Positions 25,628-34,686 of a stretch of DNA of 64,000 bases are shown here, one piece after another. How positions within the stretch are numbered: position 1 is the first letter of the stretch; every line of letters starts with the position of its first letter. The stretch comes from Sphingobium sp. 15-1. GTDB taxonomy: Bacteria > Pseudomonadota > Alphaproteobacteria > Sphingomonadales > Sphingomonadaceae. The stretch lies in the NCBI RefSeq assembly GCF_013375535.1, contig NZ_JABXJG010000003.1, positions 682,001-746,000 of the forward strand, given 5' to 3'. The position numbers and the translations under genes are program-made. Under the pieces are notes generated by a model, which saw only the letters and a program-made list of their open reading frames with translations, was not told the DNA's origin and searched no databases.

Positions 25628-26395
25628 ATGCCAAGGCTCGCTGGAAAAATTGCCCTCGTGCTGGGCGGCGCGTCCGGCATCGGTGAGGCGATTGCGCGTC
25701 GATTTGTCGTGGAAGGCGCGCGGGTCGTCGTCGGGGACCGGGATGAGCGGCGCGGCAGGGCGGTGGTGCACGACATCGGCCAGGCTGCGCGCTTCGTCCT
25801 TATCGATGTGTCCGACCCGGATGCCTGGCCTGGCCTTGATGATGACATCAGAAGCGCGGAGGGAACTATCGATATTCTTGTCAATTCCGTCGGCGTGGTA
25901 CGGATGGGATCGATTGAGGACGGAACTTTCGAGGACCTCAAATTCATCCAGTCGGTGAATTCCGATTCGATTTTTCTCGCATGTCAATTCGCGATCGGCA
26001 TCATGAAGGACAGGAGCCGCGCAGGCTCCATCGTCAACATTCTGTCGGACTCTGCGATCCGGCCCAACCATCATGCCGCCGCTTATGGGGCGTCCAAGGG
26101 GGCGGCGCTAAACCTCAACCGTGTGGTGGCGCTGCACTGCGCTGAAAAGGGCTATCCCATTCGCTGCAATGCTGTCCTGCCGGGCCTCATCGACACGCCC
26201 ATGACGCACGCGGTTTTCGCGCGGATGCCGGATCCGGACGCGGCGATCCGGGATCTGCTGGCGCGGCATTTCCCGATGGGGCGCATGGGCACCGCGGATG
26301 AAGTCGCGTCCGCCGCGCTGTTCCTCGCTTCCGACGAGGCGAGCTTCATCACCGGCGCCAGCCTGGCGGTCGATGGCGGGCGGACGGCGGCATAG
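25628..26395 (+). CDS. Short-chain dehydrogenase/reductase
   Basis: A 255-residue classical SDR: GGASGIGEAIARRF, NSVGVVRMG in place of the usual NNAG, NILSDSA serine, AAYGASK supplying Tyr and Lys, PGLIDTPM, and GASLAVDGGRTAA at the end. ATG 25628 has better spacing from GGGAG than ATG 25625. It is the intact relative of the pseudogene at 33900-34432, with which it shares YPIRCNAVLPGLIDTP. Substrate unknown. Confidence 0.85.
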   Translation: MPRLAGKIALVLGGASGIGEAIARRFVVEGARVVVGDRDERRGRAVVHDIGQAARFVLIDVSDPDAWPGLDDDIRSAEGTIDILVNSVGVVRMGSIEDGTFEDLKFIQSVNSDSIFLACQFAIGIMKDRSRAGSIVNILSDSAIRPNHHAAAYGASKGAALNLNRVVALHCAEKGYPIRCNAVLPGLIDTPMTHAVFARMPDPDAAIRDLLARHFPMGRMGTADEVASAALFLASDEASFITGASLAVDGGRTAA

Positions 26396-26442
26396 CCATA
26401 ACGCCGGACAATCCACACTGACATGGCGGGAGGAAAAAGCGG

Positions 26443-27297
26443 ATGAAGAGCTGGCTTATCACGGGCATCAGTGCTGGCTTCGGCAGGTTGATGGCGGAGA
26501 AGCTCCTGGCGGCGGGCGACAGGGTCGCGGGCACGGTCCGCAAGCTATCGTCGGTCGATGATCTCAAGGCGACATATGGCGACCGATTTTGGGTGGCCCA
26601 ACTGGACCTGACCCACAGCGAAGCGATCAAGGGAGCGGTCGACGACGCCTGGGCGGCGCTGGAGCGGATCGACGTGGTCGTCAGCAACGCCGGCTACGGC
26701 CTGCTCGGCGCGGCGGAGGAGGTGACCGATGCGCAGATCCGGCACCAGATCGACACCAACCTGCTCGGCTCCATCCTGCTCGTCAGGGCAGCGCTTGCGC
26801 ATATGCGCGCGCAGGGCGGCGGCCGAATCCTGCAACTGTCGAGCCTCGGGGGCCAGATCGCGATCGCCGGCGGATCGCTCTATCACGCGACGAAATGGGG
26901 CATCGAGGGCTTTATGGAAGCGGTGGCTCAGGAGGTCGCGCCGTTCGGGATCGGCTGTACGATCATCGAGCCCGGAAGCTCCCGCACTGGATTTCGCGCG
27001 CAGGGGTCGGTCGTCGGGCCGCCTATCGCCGCCTATGACGCTTCGCCTTCCCGCAAGATGAATCACGTTGTCGACGACCGGACCATCCAGTCACCCGGCG
27101 ATCCGGCCAAGGTGGTCGACGCGATGATCGCCTGCGCCGACGCAAACCCCGCGCCGCTGCGCCTCGTTCTGGGGAGCGATAGCTACACTCACATGAAGCA
27201 CGCTCTCTCCACCCGCCTGGCCGCGCTGGAGGCGCAGCGCGACCTCGCCTGCTTTACCGACCATGACGAAAAAGGGGACGGTCTGCCCCTTTATTGA
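26443..27297 (+). CDS. Short-chain dehydrogenase/reductase
   Basis: A 284-residue SDR of the divergent type that begins SWLITGISAGFGRLMAEKLLAAGD. It has NAGYGLLG, LSSLGG and YHATKWGIEGF for the catalytic Ser-Tyr-Lys, then IIEPGSSRTGF. Typical relatives are short-chain oxidoreductases of unknown substrate. It follows the 25628 gene by 47 bases with its own GGAGG and should be part of the same operon. Confidence 0.85.
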   Translation: MKSWLITGISAGFGRLMAEKLLAAGDRVAGTVRKLSSVDDLKATYGDRFWVAQLDLTHSEAIKGAVDDAWAALERIDVVVSNAGYGLLGAAEEVTDAQIRHQIDTNLLGSILLVRAALAHMRAQGGGRILQLSSLGGQIAIAGGSLYHATKWGIEGFMEAVAQEVAPFGIGCTIIEPGSSRTGFRAQGSVVGPPIAAYDASPSRKMNHVVDDRTIQSPGDPAKVVDAMIACADANPAPLRLVLGSDSYTHMKHALSTRLAALEAQRDLACFTDHDEKGDGLPLY

Positions 27298-27426
27298 CCA
27301 AATCGCCTCGAAGAGAAGGGGATATATGCCGCCGTAGCCCACCGTTCACATGACGGTTCGAGTCCTTGGTGGATGCAGGCCCAGAATCGACACGGCCTAT
27401 TGCGAAGCCTCTTCCGAGATGCTAAT

Positions 27427-27440
27427 TAGTTGAACAGTTA
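27427..27440. promoter_or_regulatory. Palindromic operator, site 7
   Basis: TAGTTGAACAGTTA matches site 2 at 11 of 14 positions, left half perfect. It lies about 30 bases before the luciferase-like gene at 27472. Confidence 0.55.
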
Positions 27441-27471
27441 AATTGAACGAACACCGAATCGGGGACGGATG

Positions 27472-28557
27472 ATGCAGATCGGCATGCTGTTGATTTTTCA
27501 AAACTATGAGAAGCAGCTATCGGATGCTGAGGCATGGAGCCGCGATCTCGCGCTGGCGGACCTTGCCGAACCTCTCGGCTATGAAATCTTGAGCTGCGTC
27601 GAGCATCATTTTTTCGATTATTCGACGTCCAGTTCGAACATCCAGTTGCTGTCCTACTGGGCGGCACGGACAAAGCGGATCAAGCTGCTTACTGGTGTCG
27701 TGATTCTGCCATGGAATGACCCCCGCCGCGTGATGGAGCAGATGTCTGTTCTCGACCATCTGAGCGGCGGGCGTGCGCTGTTCGGAATTGGCCGCGGACT
27801 GGCGCGCCGCGAATATGACGTGTTCGGCATAGACATGAATGAGTCGCGGGACCGCTTCGATCAGTCGGCCCGCATCATTCTCGATGGTCTTGAGAGCGGC
27901 TACATGGAGGCGGATACCCCGCTCTACAAGATTCCGCGCACGGAAATCCGTCCGCAGCCGCGCGCCGGGTTTCGCGACCGCCTTTCGGCGGTGGCGATGT
28001 CGACCGACTCCATCCCGTCCTGCGCCGAACTGGGCGCGCAGATGGTCTGTTTCTCGCAGAAGCCCTGGGCGGAGATGGTGCCGCATTTCGAAACCTATCG
28101 TGAGCTGTTCCTCCAGCACCATGGACGGCAGGCGCCGAGCCCGTTGATCGCGGATTTCATGGTGTGTTCGGAGAGTGCGGATGAGGCCGAGGAACTGGCG
28201 CGCACGTATATGGCGAATACATTCTATTCGGTCATGGAACATTACGAAATTATGGGCGGCCATTTCAAGACGATGAAGGGCTACGGTGCTTATGCCCAGG
28301 CGGCGGAGGAGGCTGCCGAGCAGCTCAAGTCGACCGCTCTAGAGCAAATGGCAACGGGTTTTGCCGACATCAATACGTTCGGTACGCCCCAGCAGGTTCT
28401 TGACCGGCTTGAGGCCCGCCGTGCCCTGATCGGTGACTATGACTATCTTATCCAGCCCAGTTTCGGCGGCTTGCCACGCAGTAACGCCGAACGGAGCGTG
28501 CGCCTGTTTGCCGACAAGGTGATGCCGGAACTGCGCGCCCTGAAGAAAGCGTCCTGA
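27472..28557 (+). CDS. LLM-class flavin-dependent monooxygenase (second)
   Basis: A 361-residue luciferase-like monooxygenase of a different subgroup from the one at 18886. Seen: CVEHHFFDYSTSSSNIQLLSY, KLLTGVVILPWNDPRRVMEQMSVLD-type core, GRALFGIGRGLARREYDVFG, and later STDSIPSCAELGAQM. It needs reduced flavin from a reductase such as 13321-13929. It is directly followed by the amidohydrolase at 28667, and the two genes look like one unit behind operator site 7. This pairing suggests oxygenation followed by hydrolysis or decarboxylation. Confidence 0.86.
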   Translation: MQIGMLLIFQNYEKQLSDAEAWSRDLALADLAEPLGYEILSCVEHHFFDYSTSSSNIQLLSYWAARTKRIKLLTGVVILPWNDPRRVMEQMSVLDHLSGGRALFGIGRGLARREYDVFGIDMNESRDRFDQSARIILDGLESGYMEADTPLYKIPRTEIRPQPRAGFRDRLSAVAMSTDSIPSCAELGAQMVCFSQKPWAEMVPHFETYRELFLQHHGRQAPSPLIADFMVCSESADEAEELARTYMANTFYSVMEHYEIMGGHFKTMKGYGAYAQAAEEAAEQLKSTALEQMATGFADINTFGTPQQVLDRLEARRALIGDYDYLIQPSFGGLPRSNAERSVRLFADKVMPELRALKKAS

Positions 28558-28666
28558 GGCATGGCCCGGCAGAAGGGCCGTTTGGATTAACTTTGGCGTA
28601 AGGGCGCAACCCGAGCTGACTGATGTCTCGCGCGTTGCCCAAAACGCTGTTCGAGGAGAAGATGTG

Positions 28667-29884
28667 ATGACAGACGTAAATCCGTATCCCGATGAGCTGA
28701 AGCCATATTGGGGCGAGCTTATGGACGTCGACGCTCATGAGCAGCTTCCGGCTCAGGTTTGGGAGCAGGAAATGGGGCCGGCGCTGAAAGACCTCGCCAC
28801 CTACTGGTTGAACATGGAAGATGATGGCCGCGACCGCCATCATCCCAATGTGCCCGGATATGTCAAGGATGACGCTCCCATTAGCCCGGATACCATCTGG
28901 AAGCAGAAGGGGCCGCCGGCGCCAGCCGCGGCAGATCTTTCGCGGCGGCCGCAAGTGATGGACCTTATGGGGATCAAGCGGCAGTTGATCTTCCCGACCA
29001 TGGGCATCCAGTGCGCGGCGATGATTTATCTTCCACCCGAGCATCGTTTCGGCAAGAAGATCCGCGCGACCTATGAGGAACGGCGCGCCTACGGTTTCGA
29101 GCTGCTGAAGGCCTATAACGACTGGGGCATCAGGGTTGCGAAACACAGCGACCGCGTGCGCCCGGTGCTTCCGATCTACAGCGAAACGGTCGAAGGCATG
29201 ATGACCGAGGCGCGCAGGTTGATCGACAACGGCATTCGCGCGATCTGGTTGCTGAGTGGCGAGATGCCCGGCGGCCGCTCGCCCGCCCATCCCGATCTCG
29301 ATCCGTTCTGGTCGCTGATGGAGGACAATAACGTCGCGGTCTGCCTGCACGTGTCGTCGCGTGGTCGCGTGTTCGTCGAGGATTGGGCAGACGCGCCCGC
29401 ATTCAAGGGCTTCACCTTCCTTGGCGAGTTCGATGTCGATCCCTGGTCAACCGCGCACTTCCACACGCTGGCGGAGAATTTCCTGCTGACGATGGTGCTG
29501 GGCGGGGTTTTTGTGCGTCATCCGATGCTGCGCTTCGGGTGCATCGAGCTTGGCGCCGGCTGGATCGGTCCGCTCTGCGAGCGTCTCGACATGTGGTATG
29601 GTCTAGATATTGCCCGAGTGAACAAGAACGGCGCGGGTCTTCCGCACCCGCCCTCATTCTACGTCAAGCGGAATGTTCGCGTGACCGGTTTCGATTTCGA
29701 GCCGTTCGGTCGGTACCTGAAGAACTATGATCTTGAGGATGTTCTTTGCTTCGCGTCCGACTATCCTCATGTCGAGGGAGGAGAAAAGCCGCTCGTCAAA
29801 ATGTATGAGGAAATTGCGCCGTTGGGCGAGCATGTCGTGAAGAAGTTTTTCGTGGACAACGGGAAGTGGCTGCTTCCGGACTGA
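28667..29884 (+). CDS. Amidohydrolase family protein (PF04909 type)
   Basis: A 405-residue TIM-barrel metal hydrolase of the ACMSD-like amidohydrolase-2 group. Metal-site segments visible: MDVDAHEQ near the N-terminus, VCLHVSS, FGCIELGAGWI and FASDYPHVEGG, the last supplying the catalytic Asp. Family members decarboxylate or hydrolyse ring-cleavage products and related acids. Start ATG 28667 is supported by GAGGAG eight bases upstream. It is 109 bases after the luciferase-like gene and probably processes its product. Confidence 0.85.
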   Translation: MTDVNPYPDELKPYWGELMDVDAHEQLPAQVWEQEMGPALKDLATYWLNMEDDGRDRHHPNVPGYVKDDAPISPDTIWKQKGPPAPAAADLSRRPQVMDLMGIKRQLIFPTMGIQCAAMIYLPPEHRFGKKIRATYEERRAYGFELLKAYNDWGIRVAKHSDRVRPVLPIYSETVEGMMTEARRLIDNGIRAIWLLSGEMPGGRSPAHPDLDPFWSLMEDNNVAVCLHVSSRGRVFVEDWADAPAFKGFTFLGEFDVDPWSTAHFHTLAENFLLTMVLGGVFVRHPMLRFGCIELGAGWIGPLCERLDMWYGLDIARVNKNGAGLPHPPSFYVKRNVRVTGFDFEPFGRYLKNYDLEDVLCFASDYPHVEGGEKPLVKMYEEIAPLGEHVVKKFFVDNGKWLLPD

Positions 29885-29906
29885 TTTAACAATCACCGAC
29901 TAGATC

Positions 29907-29921
29907 TATTCATATTGAATA
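29907..29921. promoter_or_regulatory. Inverted repeat before the P450 gene
   Basis: TATTCA and TGAATA around TAT, a perfect inverted repeat 20 bases before the P450 start. The preceding TAACAATCACCGACTA (29887-29902) is at best a decayed form of the cluster operator with two extra bases, and I do not count it. Confidence 0.35.
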
Positions 29922-29940
29922 TGCCGTTTTAGGAGCGTTT

Positions 29941-31188
29941 ATGGAAGCGGTTGAGCATAAGAATTTGGGCACGATAACCTCTCCCGAGGTTCGGGCTTGC
30001 CCGCTTCCGTTTCTCAAAAGGCTGCAAGCCGAGCAGCCGGTATATTATGATGCCGTCGCGGGTGGCTATGTCGTGACGCGTTATGCCGATTGCACCTATG
30101 TTTATGACAATTGGGAAATATTCAGCAATCAGGCGGATGTTCTGACGGGGCGCGCTACATCTCCGGTTGCGGAAGAGGCGCGCTGCCGATTTGCTCAGCG
30201 GGGTTTTCCGGAAGTTCACACCGTTGCAACATCGGATCCACCGATCCATAGCCGGTACCGGGGCCTTGTCGACAAGGTGTTCACGCCGAGCTACGTGAAG
30301 GAAATCGAGCCGGAAATCCGTGCCATAGCCAATGGTCTCATCGACAATTTCATTGGCAAGGGTCAGGCGAATTTCTTTGAGGAGTTCGCGGTTCTCTTCC
30401 CAATGTATGTGATTTGCGATCAGTTGGGCATCCCGCGTGAGGACTGGCGGCGGATCAAGCGTTGGTCCGACGTGATGGTCGAGCGCATCGATCCGGTCCT
30501 GTCGCCGGAACGCGAGCTTCAGCTCGTCGATGAAATTATCGAGATGCAGAATTACTGCTTCGGATTCCTCAAGAAATATCGCGCCGAGCCACAGAAGAAT
30601 CTGCTTACCAAATATGCGACGATCGAGGTCGACGGCGCACCGCTTCGCGATGAAGAGGCGGTTTCGCTGGCCTATCTGACGATGGTCGGCGGCAATGAGA
30701 CGTCGACCAACGCGATCCTTTCCGCCTTCAACATTCTGCTGACGCATGATGGCATGATTGACGCGCTTCGGAACAACCCCCAACGGATCACCGCGTTCGT
30801 CGAGGAGACGATGCGTTCGCACTCGCCGGTTCCTGTCATGTATCGCCGCGCCAAGCGCGACGCCAAGATCGGTGACGTTGAGATACCCAAGGGCAGCCTG
30901 GTCATGATCTCCAACATCGGGGCCAATCATGACCCGGAGCGGTGGCAGGATCCCGAGGCGTTCGAGATGGATCGAAAGGGTGGCCGCAATCACCTCACTT
31001 TTGGTCGCGGGCTTCATTTCTGCCCAGGCGCTCTGTTGGCGAAGGCGGAGCTGCGGATCGCGATCGAGCAGATCATGGAGCGTATCCCAAGCATGCGGCT
31101 GTCACCTTCTTATCCGGCGCCGAAATATATGTCTCATGCCTTCGTGCACGGGCTGGACTCGATGCATGTCGTCTTCGATCCCGCGTAA
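29941..31188 (+). CDS. Cytochrome P450
   Basis: A 415-residue soluble bacterial P450. The I-helix has GGNET (250-254), the K-helix ExxR is EETMR (289-292), and the heme loop FGRGLHFCPG gives the cysteine ligand at 361. It should hydroxylate a hydrophobic substrate with electrons from the 2Fe-2S ferredoxin at 24072. The usual AGxxT of the oxygen-binding helix is GGNET, which is common in bacterial families. I cannot assign a CYP family. It is the first gene of the unit P450, MFS, aldolase, cupin. Confidence 0.93.
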   Translation: MEAVEHKNLGTITSPEVRACPLPFLKRLQAEQPVYYDAVAGGYVVTRYADCTYVYDNWEIFSNQADVLTGRATSPVAEEARCRFAQRGFPEVHTVATSDPPIHSRYRGLVDKVFTPSYVKEIEPEIRAIANGLIDNFIGKGQANFFEEFAVLFPMYVICDQLGIPREDWRRIKRWSDVMVERIDPVLSPERELQLVDEIIEMQNYCFGFLKKYRAEPQKNLLTKYATIEVDGAPLRDEEAVSLAYLTMVGGNETSTNAILSAFNILLTHDGMIDALRNNPQRITAFVEETMRSHSPVPVMYRRAKRDAKIGDVEIPKGSLVMISNIGANHDPERWQDPEAFEMDRKGGRNHLTFGRGLHFCPGALLAKAELRIAIEQIMERIPSMRLSPSYPAPKYMSHAFVHGLDSMHVVFDPA

Positions 31189-31229
31189 CGACAAATGATT
31201 CGGGTGAAATGAATATCGGGAGGGGCAAG

Positions 31230-32513
31230 ATGGAATTGCCAGGGTCGGCGGCCCGGCAGCCGGGTCCATCAAATGTCCTTCCCGTCGTCCCCACGGTCGC
31301 GCACGGCGTTAGCGTGGGTATCGGGGAATTCGCCGTGGGCTGGCCCTTGCTGATCGGCTGCTTCGCCGGGATCACGATCGGTATCAGCTCTCTCTATTTC
31401 TACTCCCTCGGACTGTTCATAAAGCCGCTCGCCGTCGAGTTTGGCTGGAGCAGGGGCGAGGCGTCGTTAGGCGGACTGGCGGGTACGGCCGGCATCGCGT
31501 TGATGTCGATTCCGGTGGGCAGGATCTTGGACTTTGTCGGCAGTGTGCCGGTGGCGATCATCTCCCTGCTCCTTTTGGCGCTGGGTTTCTTCGCTCTTGG
31601 CACGTGGGTCGATGGTCTAGGGAGCTTCGTGATCGTCAATGGCCTCTTGGCCGTCGCTGCAGCCGGGAGCAACCCGCTCCCTTTCACCCGCCTGATCGTT
31701 GGGCGGTTCGAACGCAGCCGGGGGTTGGCGTTGGGGCTGGCGCTGTCGGGAACCGGCCTGGGCGCCATATTGATCCCCATGCTGGTCGGGCCGTACATTG
31801 CCGAGTTCGGCTGGCGCGCCGGTTACAGGCTGCTTGCCGTGGTTGTCGCTCTTGCCACTCCATTCATATGGTTGATCCTGCGGCGCTATTCGACCGGCCG
31901 GCCGAAATGGGATGCTCCGCAGCCGCTCCGCCTTCTTCTTGCCGACCCAGCTTTGCGGCTGCTGGCGGGGATATTTTTCCTCGCCGCCGTCGCCGTCCTC
32001 AGCGCGGTCGTTCAATTCGTTCCCATGCTGTCTGACGCCGGGCTGGATGCCGCGCAGGCGGGCCGTGTGGCGGCGCTCATTGGCTTCTCAGCGATCATCG
32101 GCCGTTTGGGTGCGGGCTTTCTGATCGATCGAATCCCGCCCCACAAGGTGGCCACGGCCTTGATGCTGGCGGCCGGACTGGGATTGGCGGGCCTCGCCAT
32201 CGGGGGAGCGAGCGTCGCGGTGGCGGGAGCGTTGATCGTTGGCCTGGCGGTGGGGGCAGAAGTGGACCTGATATCCTTCTTCGCCGGGCGGCTGTTCAAG
32301 CGTGCCGGCTACGGCCAGGCTTACGGCGCGATCTACGCAGCGTTTTTCGTAGGTGGTGCGATCGGACCCGCGCTGTCAGGATATCTCAGGGACTGGTCGG
32401 GGGATTATTCAATTGCACTTGGTCTGTCGGCGGCGCTGCTGTTCATTGCTGGAGCGTTGGCTTGGCGGATAGGCGTGCTGCCGGTTAGAAGTTCCAACGA
32501 GAATAAGGACTAA
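31230..32513 (+). CDS. MFS transporter
   Basis: A 427-residue major facilitator with about 12 hydrophobic segments. It starts after a proline-rich cytoplasmic leader, with helix 1 at FAVGWPLLIGCFAG. The motif SLYFYSLGLFIKPLAVEFGW is shared with the disrupted transporter at 10903-12150. It is probably of the monocarboxylate/oxalate-formate antiporter type, likely for an organic acid intermediate. ATG 31230 follows GGAGGGG. It lies between P450 and aldolase genes with four bases to the next start. Confidence 0.85.
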   Translation: MELPGSAARQPGPSNVLPVVPTVAHGVSVGIGEFAVGWPLLIGCFAGITIGISSLYFYSLGLFIKPLAVEFGWSRGEASLGGLAGTAGIALMSIPVGRILDFVGSVPVAIISLLLLALGFFALGTWVDGLGSFVIVNGLLAVAAAGSNPLPFTRLIVGRFERSRGLALGLALSGTGLGAILIPMLVGPYIAEFGWRAGYRLLAVVVALATPFIWLILRRYSTGRPKWDAPQPLRLLLADPALRLLAGIFFLAAVAVLSAVVQFVPMLSDAGLDAAQAGRVAALIGFSAIIGRLGAGFLIDRIPPHKVATALMLAAGLGLAGLAIGGASVAVAGALIVGLAVGAEVDLISFFAGRLFKRAGYGQAYGAIYAAFFVGGAIGPALSGYLRDWSGDYSIALGLSAALLFIAGALAWRIGVLPVRSSNENKD

Positions 32514-32517
32514 GGCT

Positions 32518-33279
32518 ATGGAGAGACCGCTTTACATCCGCGAGTCCGTCGTCGACAAGGCACCGCTGATCGGAACCTGGGCCAGCTTGCCTGCGCCGGC
32601 AATTGTCGAGCTGGTGGGCGACGCCGGGTTCGATTTCGTCGTGATCGAAGGCGAGCATGCCGCTTTCGGACGGAGCCAGATCGAGGATCTTGTCCGCGCG
32701 GCCGACGCCGCAGGCATACCATCGATCGTGAGAGTGCCGATGGAAGGCAACTGGATCAGCACTGCGCTCGATGCCGGCACGGGAGGCATCATGATCCCGC
32801 ACGTGGACAATGCCGACCAGGCCCGCGCCATCGTGCACGCCGCACGTTTTCCGCCGATGGGCGATCGTGGGGTCGGCGCCGGCCGCGCCAGTCGCTACGG
32901 CATGAACATTGGCCCTTATCTCAAAAGCGCGAATGACGGAATCCTTGTCGCGTTGATGATCGAGTCGGTCGAGGGCGTCCGCAACGCGAAGGAGATCGCG
33001 TCGGTGCCCGGCGTTGACGTGCTGTTCATCGGCACCGGCGATCTGGGGCTGTCCATCGCGCATACTCCTGATGCCAGCTTCGACGTCGACGGTGCGATCG
33101 AACAGGTGGTCGACGCGTGCCAGTCCGTCGGCTGCACCGTCGGCATGATGGCGACGGACCTTGCGATCTTCGAGAAATGGAAGTCGCGCGGCATGACGTT
33201 CATGATGGTCGGCCTTGATGTCATGATGCTCGGCGCGGCCCTGAAGCAGCTCGAGCGTGATGCCCGTGCGATCGGTTGA
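32518..33279 (+). CDS. HpcH/HpaI family aldolase
   Basis: A 253-residue class II pyruvate-dependent aldolase fold (HpcH/HpaI). Seen: LVGDAGFDFVVIEGEHAAFG, PMEGNWISTALDAGTGGIMIPHV, then MIESVEGVRNAKEIASVPGVDVLFIGTGDLG, which carries the Glu and Asp metal ligands. Members cleave 4-hydroxy-2-oxo acids to pyruvate and an aldehyde. It starts four bases after the MFS stop, so the two are co-translated. It probably makes the last C-C cut of one branch. Confidence 0.87.
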   Translation: MERPLYIRESVVDKAPLIGTWASLPAPAIVELVGDAGFDFVVIEGEHAAFGRSQIEDLVRAADAAGIPSIVRVPMEGNWISTALDAGTGGIMIPHVDNADQARAIVHAARFPPMGDRGVGAGRASRYGMNIGPYLKSANDGILVALMIESVEGVRNAKEIASVPGVDVLFIGTGDLGLSIAHTPDASFDVDGAIEQVVDACQSVGCTVGMMATDLAIFEKWKSRGMTFMMVGLDVMMLGAALKQLERDARAIG

Positions 33280-33337
33280 GCGAAGCGCGGTAATCCTCGC
33301 CAATTGATACGATCTTAGATGTCGAGAGGATGAAGTG

Positions 33338-33856
33338 ATGACAAAAGTCAGGCGTGTTGTAACTGCCCATAACCAAAATGGCCGGGCCATTGTCGCGAGC
33401 GACGATGAATTGTCCTTCGTGCAGATGCCGGGCATGGCGGGCTGGGGCTGGCTGGACATATGGTCCGCGGACAATCCCCATTTTCCTGATGATGGGAGCC
33501 GCAAGCCGGTTTCCTGGATGTTTCCGCCGGTCGGCGCAATGCGTTTCGGCCAAGCGACCATCGCGCCAAGAACCAAGGCGGGGTTTGAGCGGGCTTCGGC
33601 AGATGATGCCGCAGAGGACATGCAGAGTTCCATGTCGGATCGGGGCTTCCACCGGTCTGCGACGATAGACGTCATCTTCATCGTGAAGGGCAGTTGCGTC
33701 TGTGAGCTGGACGATGGCGAGACGGTCCAGCTCAACGAAGGTGACACTCTCATCCAGAACGGGACAATCCATGCGTGGAGCAATCCCTTCGATGTCGAAT
33801 GCCAGATGTCCTCGGTGATGATCGGCGCGCGCAACGACCTCGTCGAAGGGCATTGA
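33338..33856 (+). CDS. Cupin-domain protein
   Basis: A 172-residue protein with one cupin barrel in its C-terminal half: VIFIVKGSCVCELDDGETVQLNEGD, then TLIQNGTIHAWSNP as second motif. The first motif has lost the usual HxH, so metal binding and hence dioxygenase activity are doubtful. Many small cupins of this kind in catabolic clusters have no proven role. Good GAGAGGA ribosome site seven bases before ATG 33338. Last intact gene of the P450 unit. Confidence 0.75.
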   Translation: MTKVRRVVTAHNQNGRAIVASDDELSFVQMPGMAGWGWLDIWSADNPHFPDDGSRKPVSWMFPPVGAMRFGQATIAPRTKAGFERASADDAAEDMQSSMSDRGFHRSATIDVIFIVKGSCVCELDDGETVQLNEGDTLIQNGTIHAWSNPFDVECQMSSVMIGARNDLVEGH

Positions 33857-33899
33857 GCAGTTATAGTCGGGACGGACGCGCAGCCCGTCAGGAGCGGAT

Positions 33900-34432
33900 A
33901 TGGCCAGACTGGCGAGGCAAAATCGCGCTTGTCACCGACGGCGCGTTTGGGATGGGCGCAGCCATCATCGAAAGGTTCGCGTGGGAGGGCGCCCGGTCGA
34001 TCGTAGCCGACGTCAATGACGTGGGTGGGTCGGCCGCCGCCGCCGCGATAGGCGACGCGGCGCGCTTCGCCAGATTGGACGTTACCGATCCGGACGTTGG
34101 GAATGCTCTGGGCGCCGACATTCGTGAATGGGAAGGCCGACTCGACATCCTGTCATCCTCGTCCGTTCGACCGAATCCGTAACAAGAGCCTATAGTGCCT
34201 CCAAGGGAGCGGTCCCTCAACCTTACGCGGGTTGTCCTCTCTACTGCGCGGAGAGGGCCTATCCCATCCGCTGCAACGCCATTCTCCCGGGATTGATCGA
34301 CACACCATGGTGCGGACTGCGCTCGGCGCGGATGGGGAATTGTCCGAATCTATCCAATCGCTGCTTGAAGAGATCGCTTCGGCTGCGCTGTTTCTGGCGT
34401 CCGATGAGGCCAACTACATAACCTGGCCGTGA
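33900..34432 (+). pseudogene. Decayed short-chain dehydrogenase
   Basis: A broken relative of the SDR at 25628. ATG 33900 after AGGAG starts MARLA, then an extra A near 33915 shifts the frame into GKIALVTDGAFGMG. At about 34153 the text jumps from RLDIL to SSSVRPN, dropping some 60 residues that the intact gene has between its two similar LVN and NIL segments. A stop and frame changes follow. YPIRCNAILPGLIDTP and SAALFLASDEANYIT remain in two frames. The lost part includes the NNAG region. Not functional. Confidence 0.8.
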
Positions 34433-34500
34433 ATAGGGGCAGCATCGCCGCTTAGTTCCATCGACACGGAGCAAGAATGCACAGCGTCACTTGACTTACT

Positions 34501-34514
34501 TAGCCAATTGACTA
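34501..34514. promoter_or_regulatory. Palindromic operator, site 8
   Basis: TAGCCAATTGACTA, an inverted repeat with six of seven pairs, matching site 2 at 9 of 14 positions. It precedes the EthD-domain gene and the TonB receptor. Confidence 0.45.
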
Positions 34515-34686
34515 AAAATATCCTGGTTGATGGCTAGCGCCTCGGTGGCGCGGCGCGGTAATGATGGCTGCATCCCAGCCGTCCGCTCCACCAAGGGCAT
34601 ATTGCAGGGGGATGTCCGCCCTCTGATCGCATAGTGTGAACGAGGGTCTTTGGCCCTGGCGAGACCAAGAAACGTCGGAGAGAATG

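Noticed and set aside
29887..29902. Operator-like TAACAATCACCGACTA before the P450
   Set aside because: Needs a two-base insertion to align, so it was not counted as a site.
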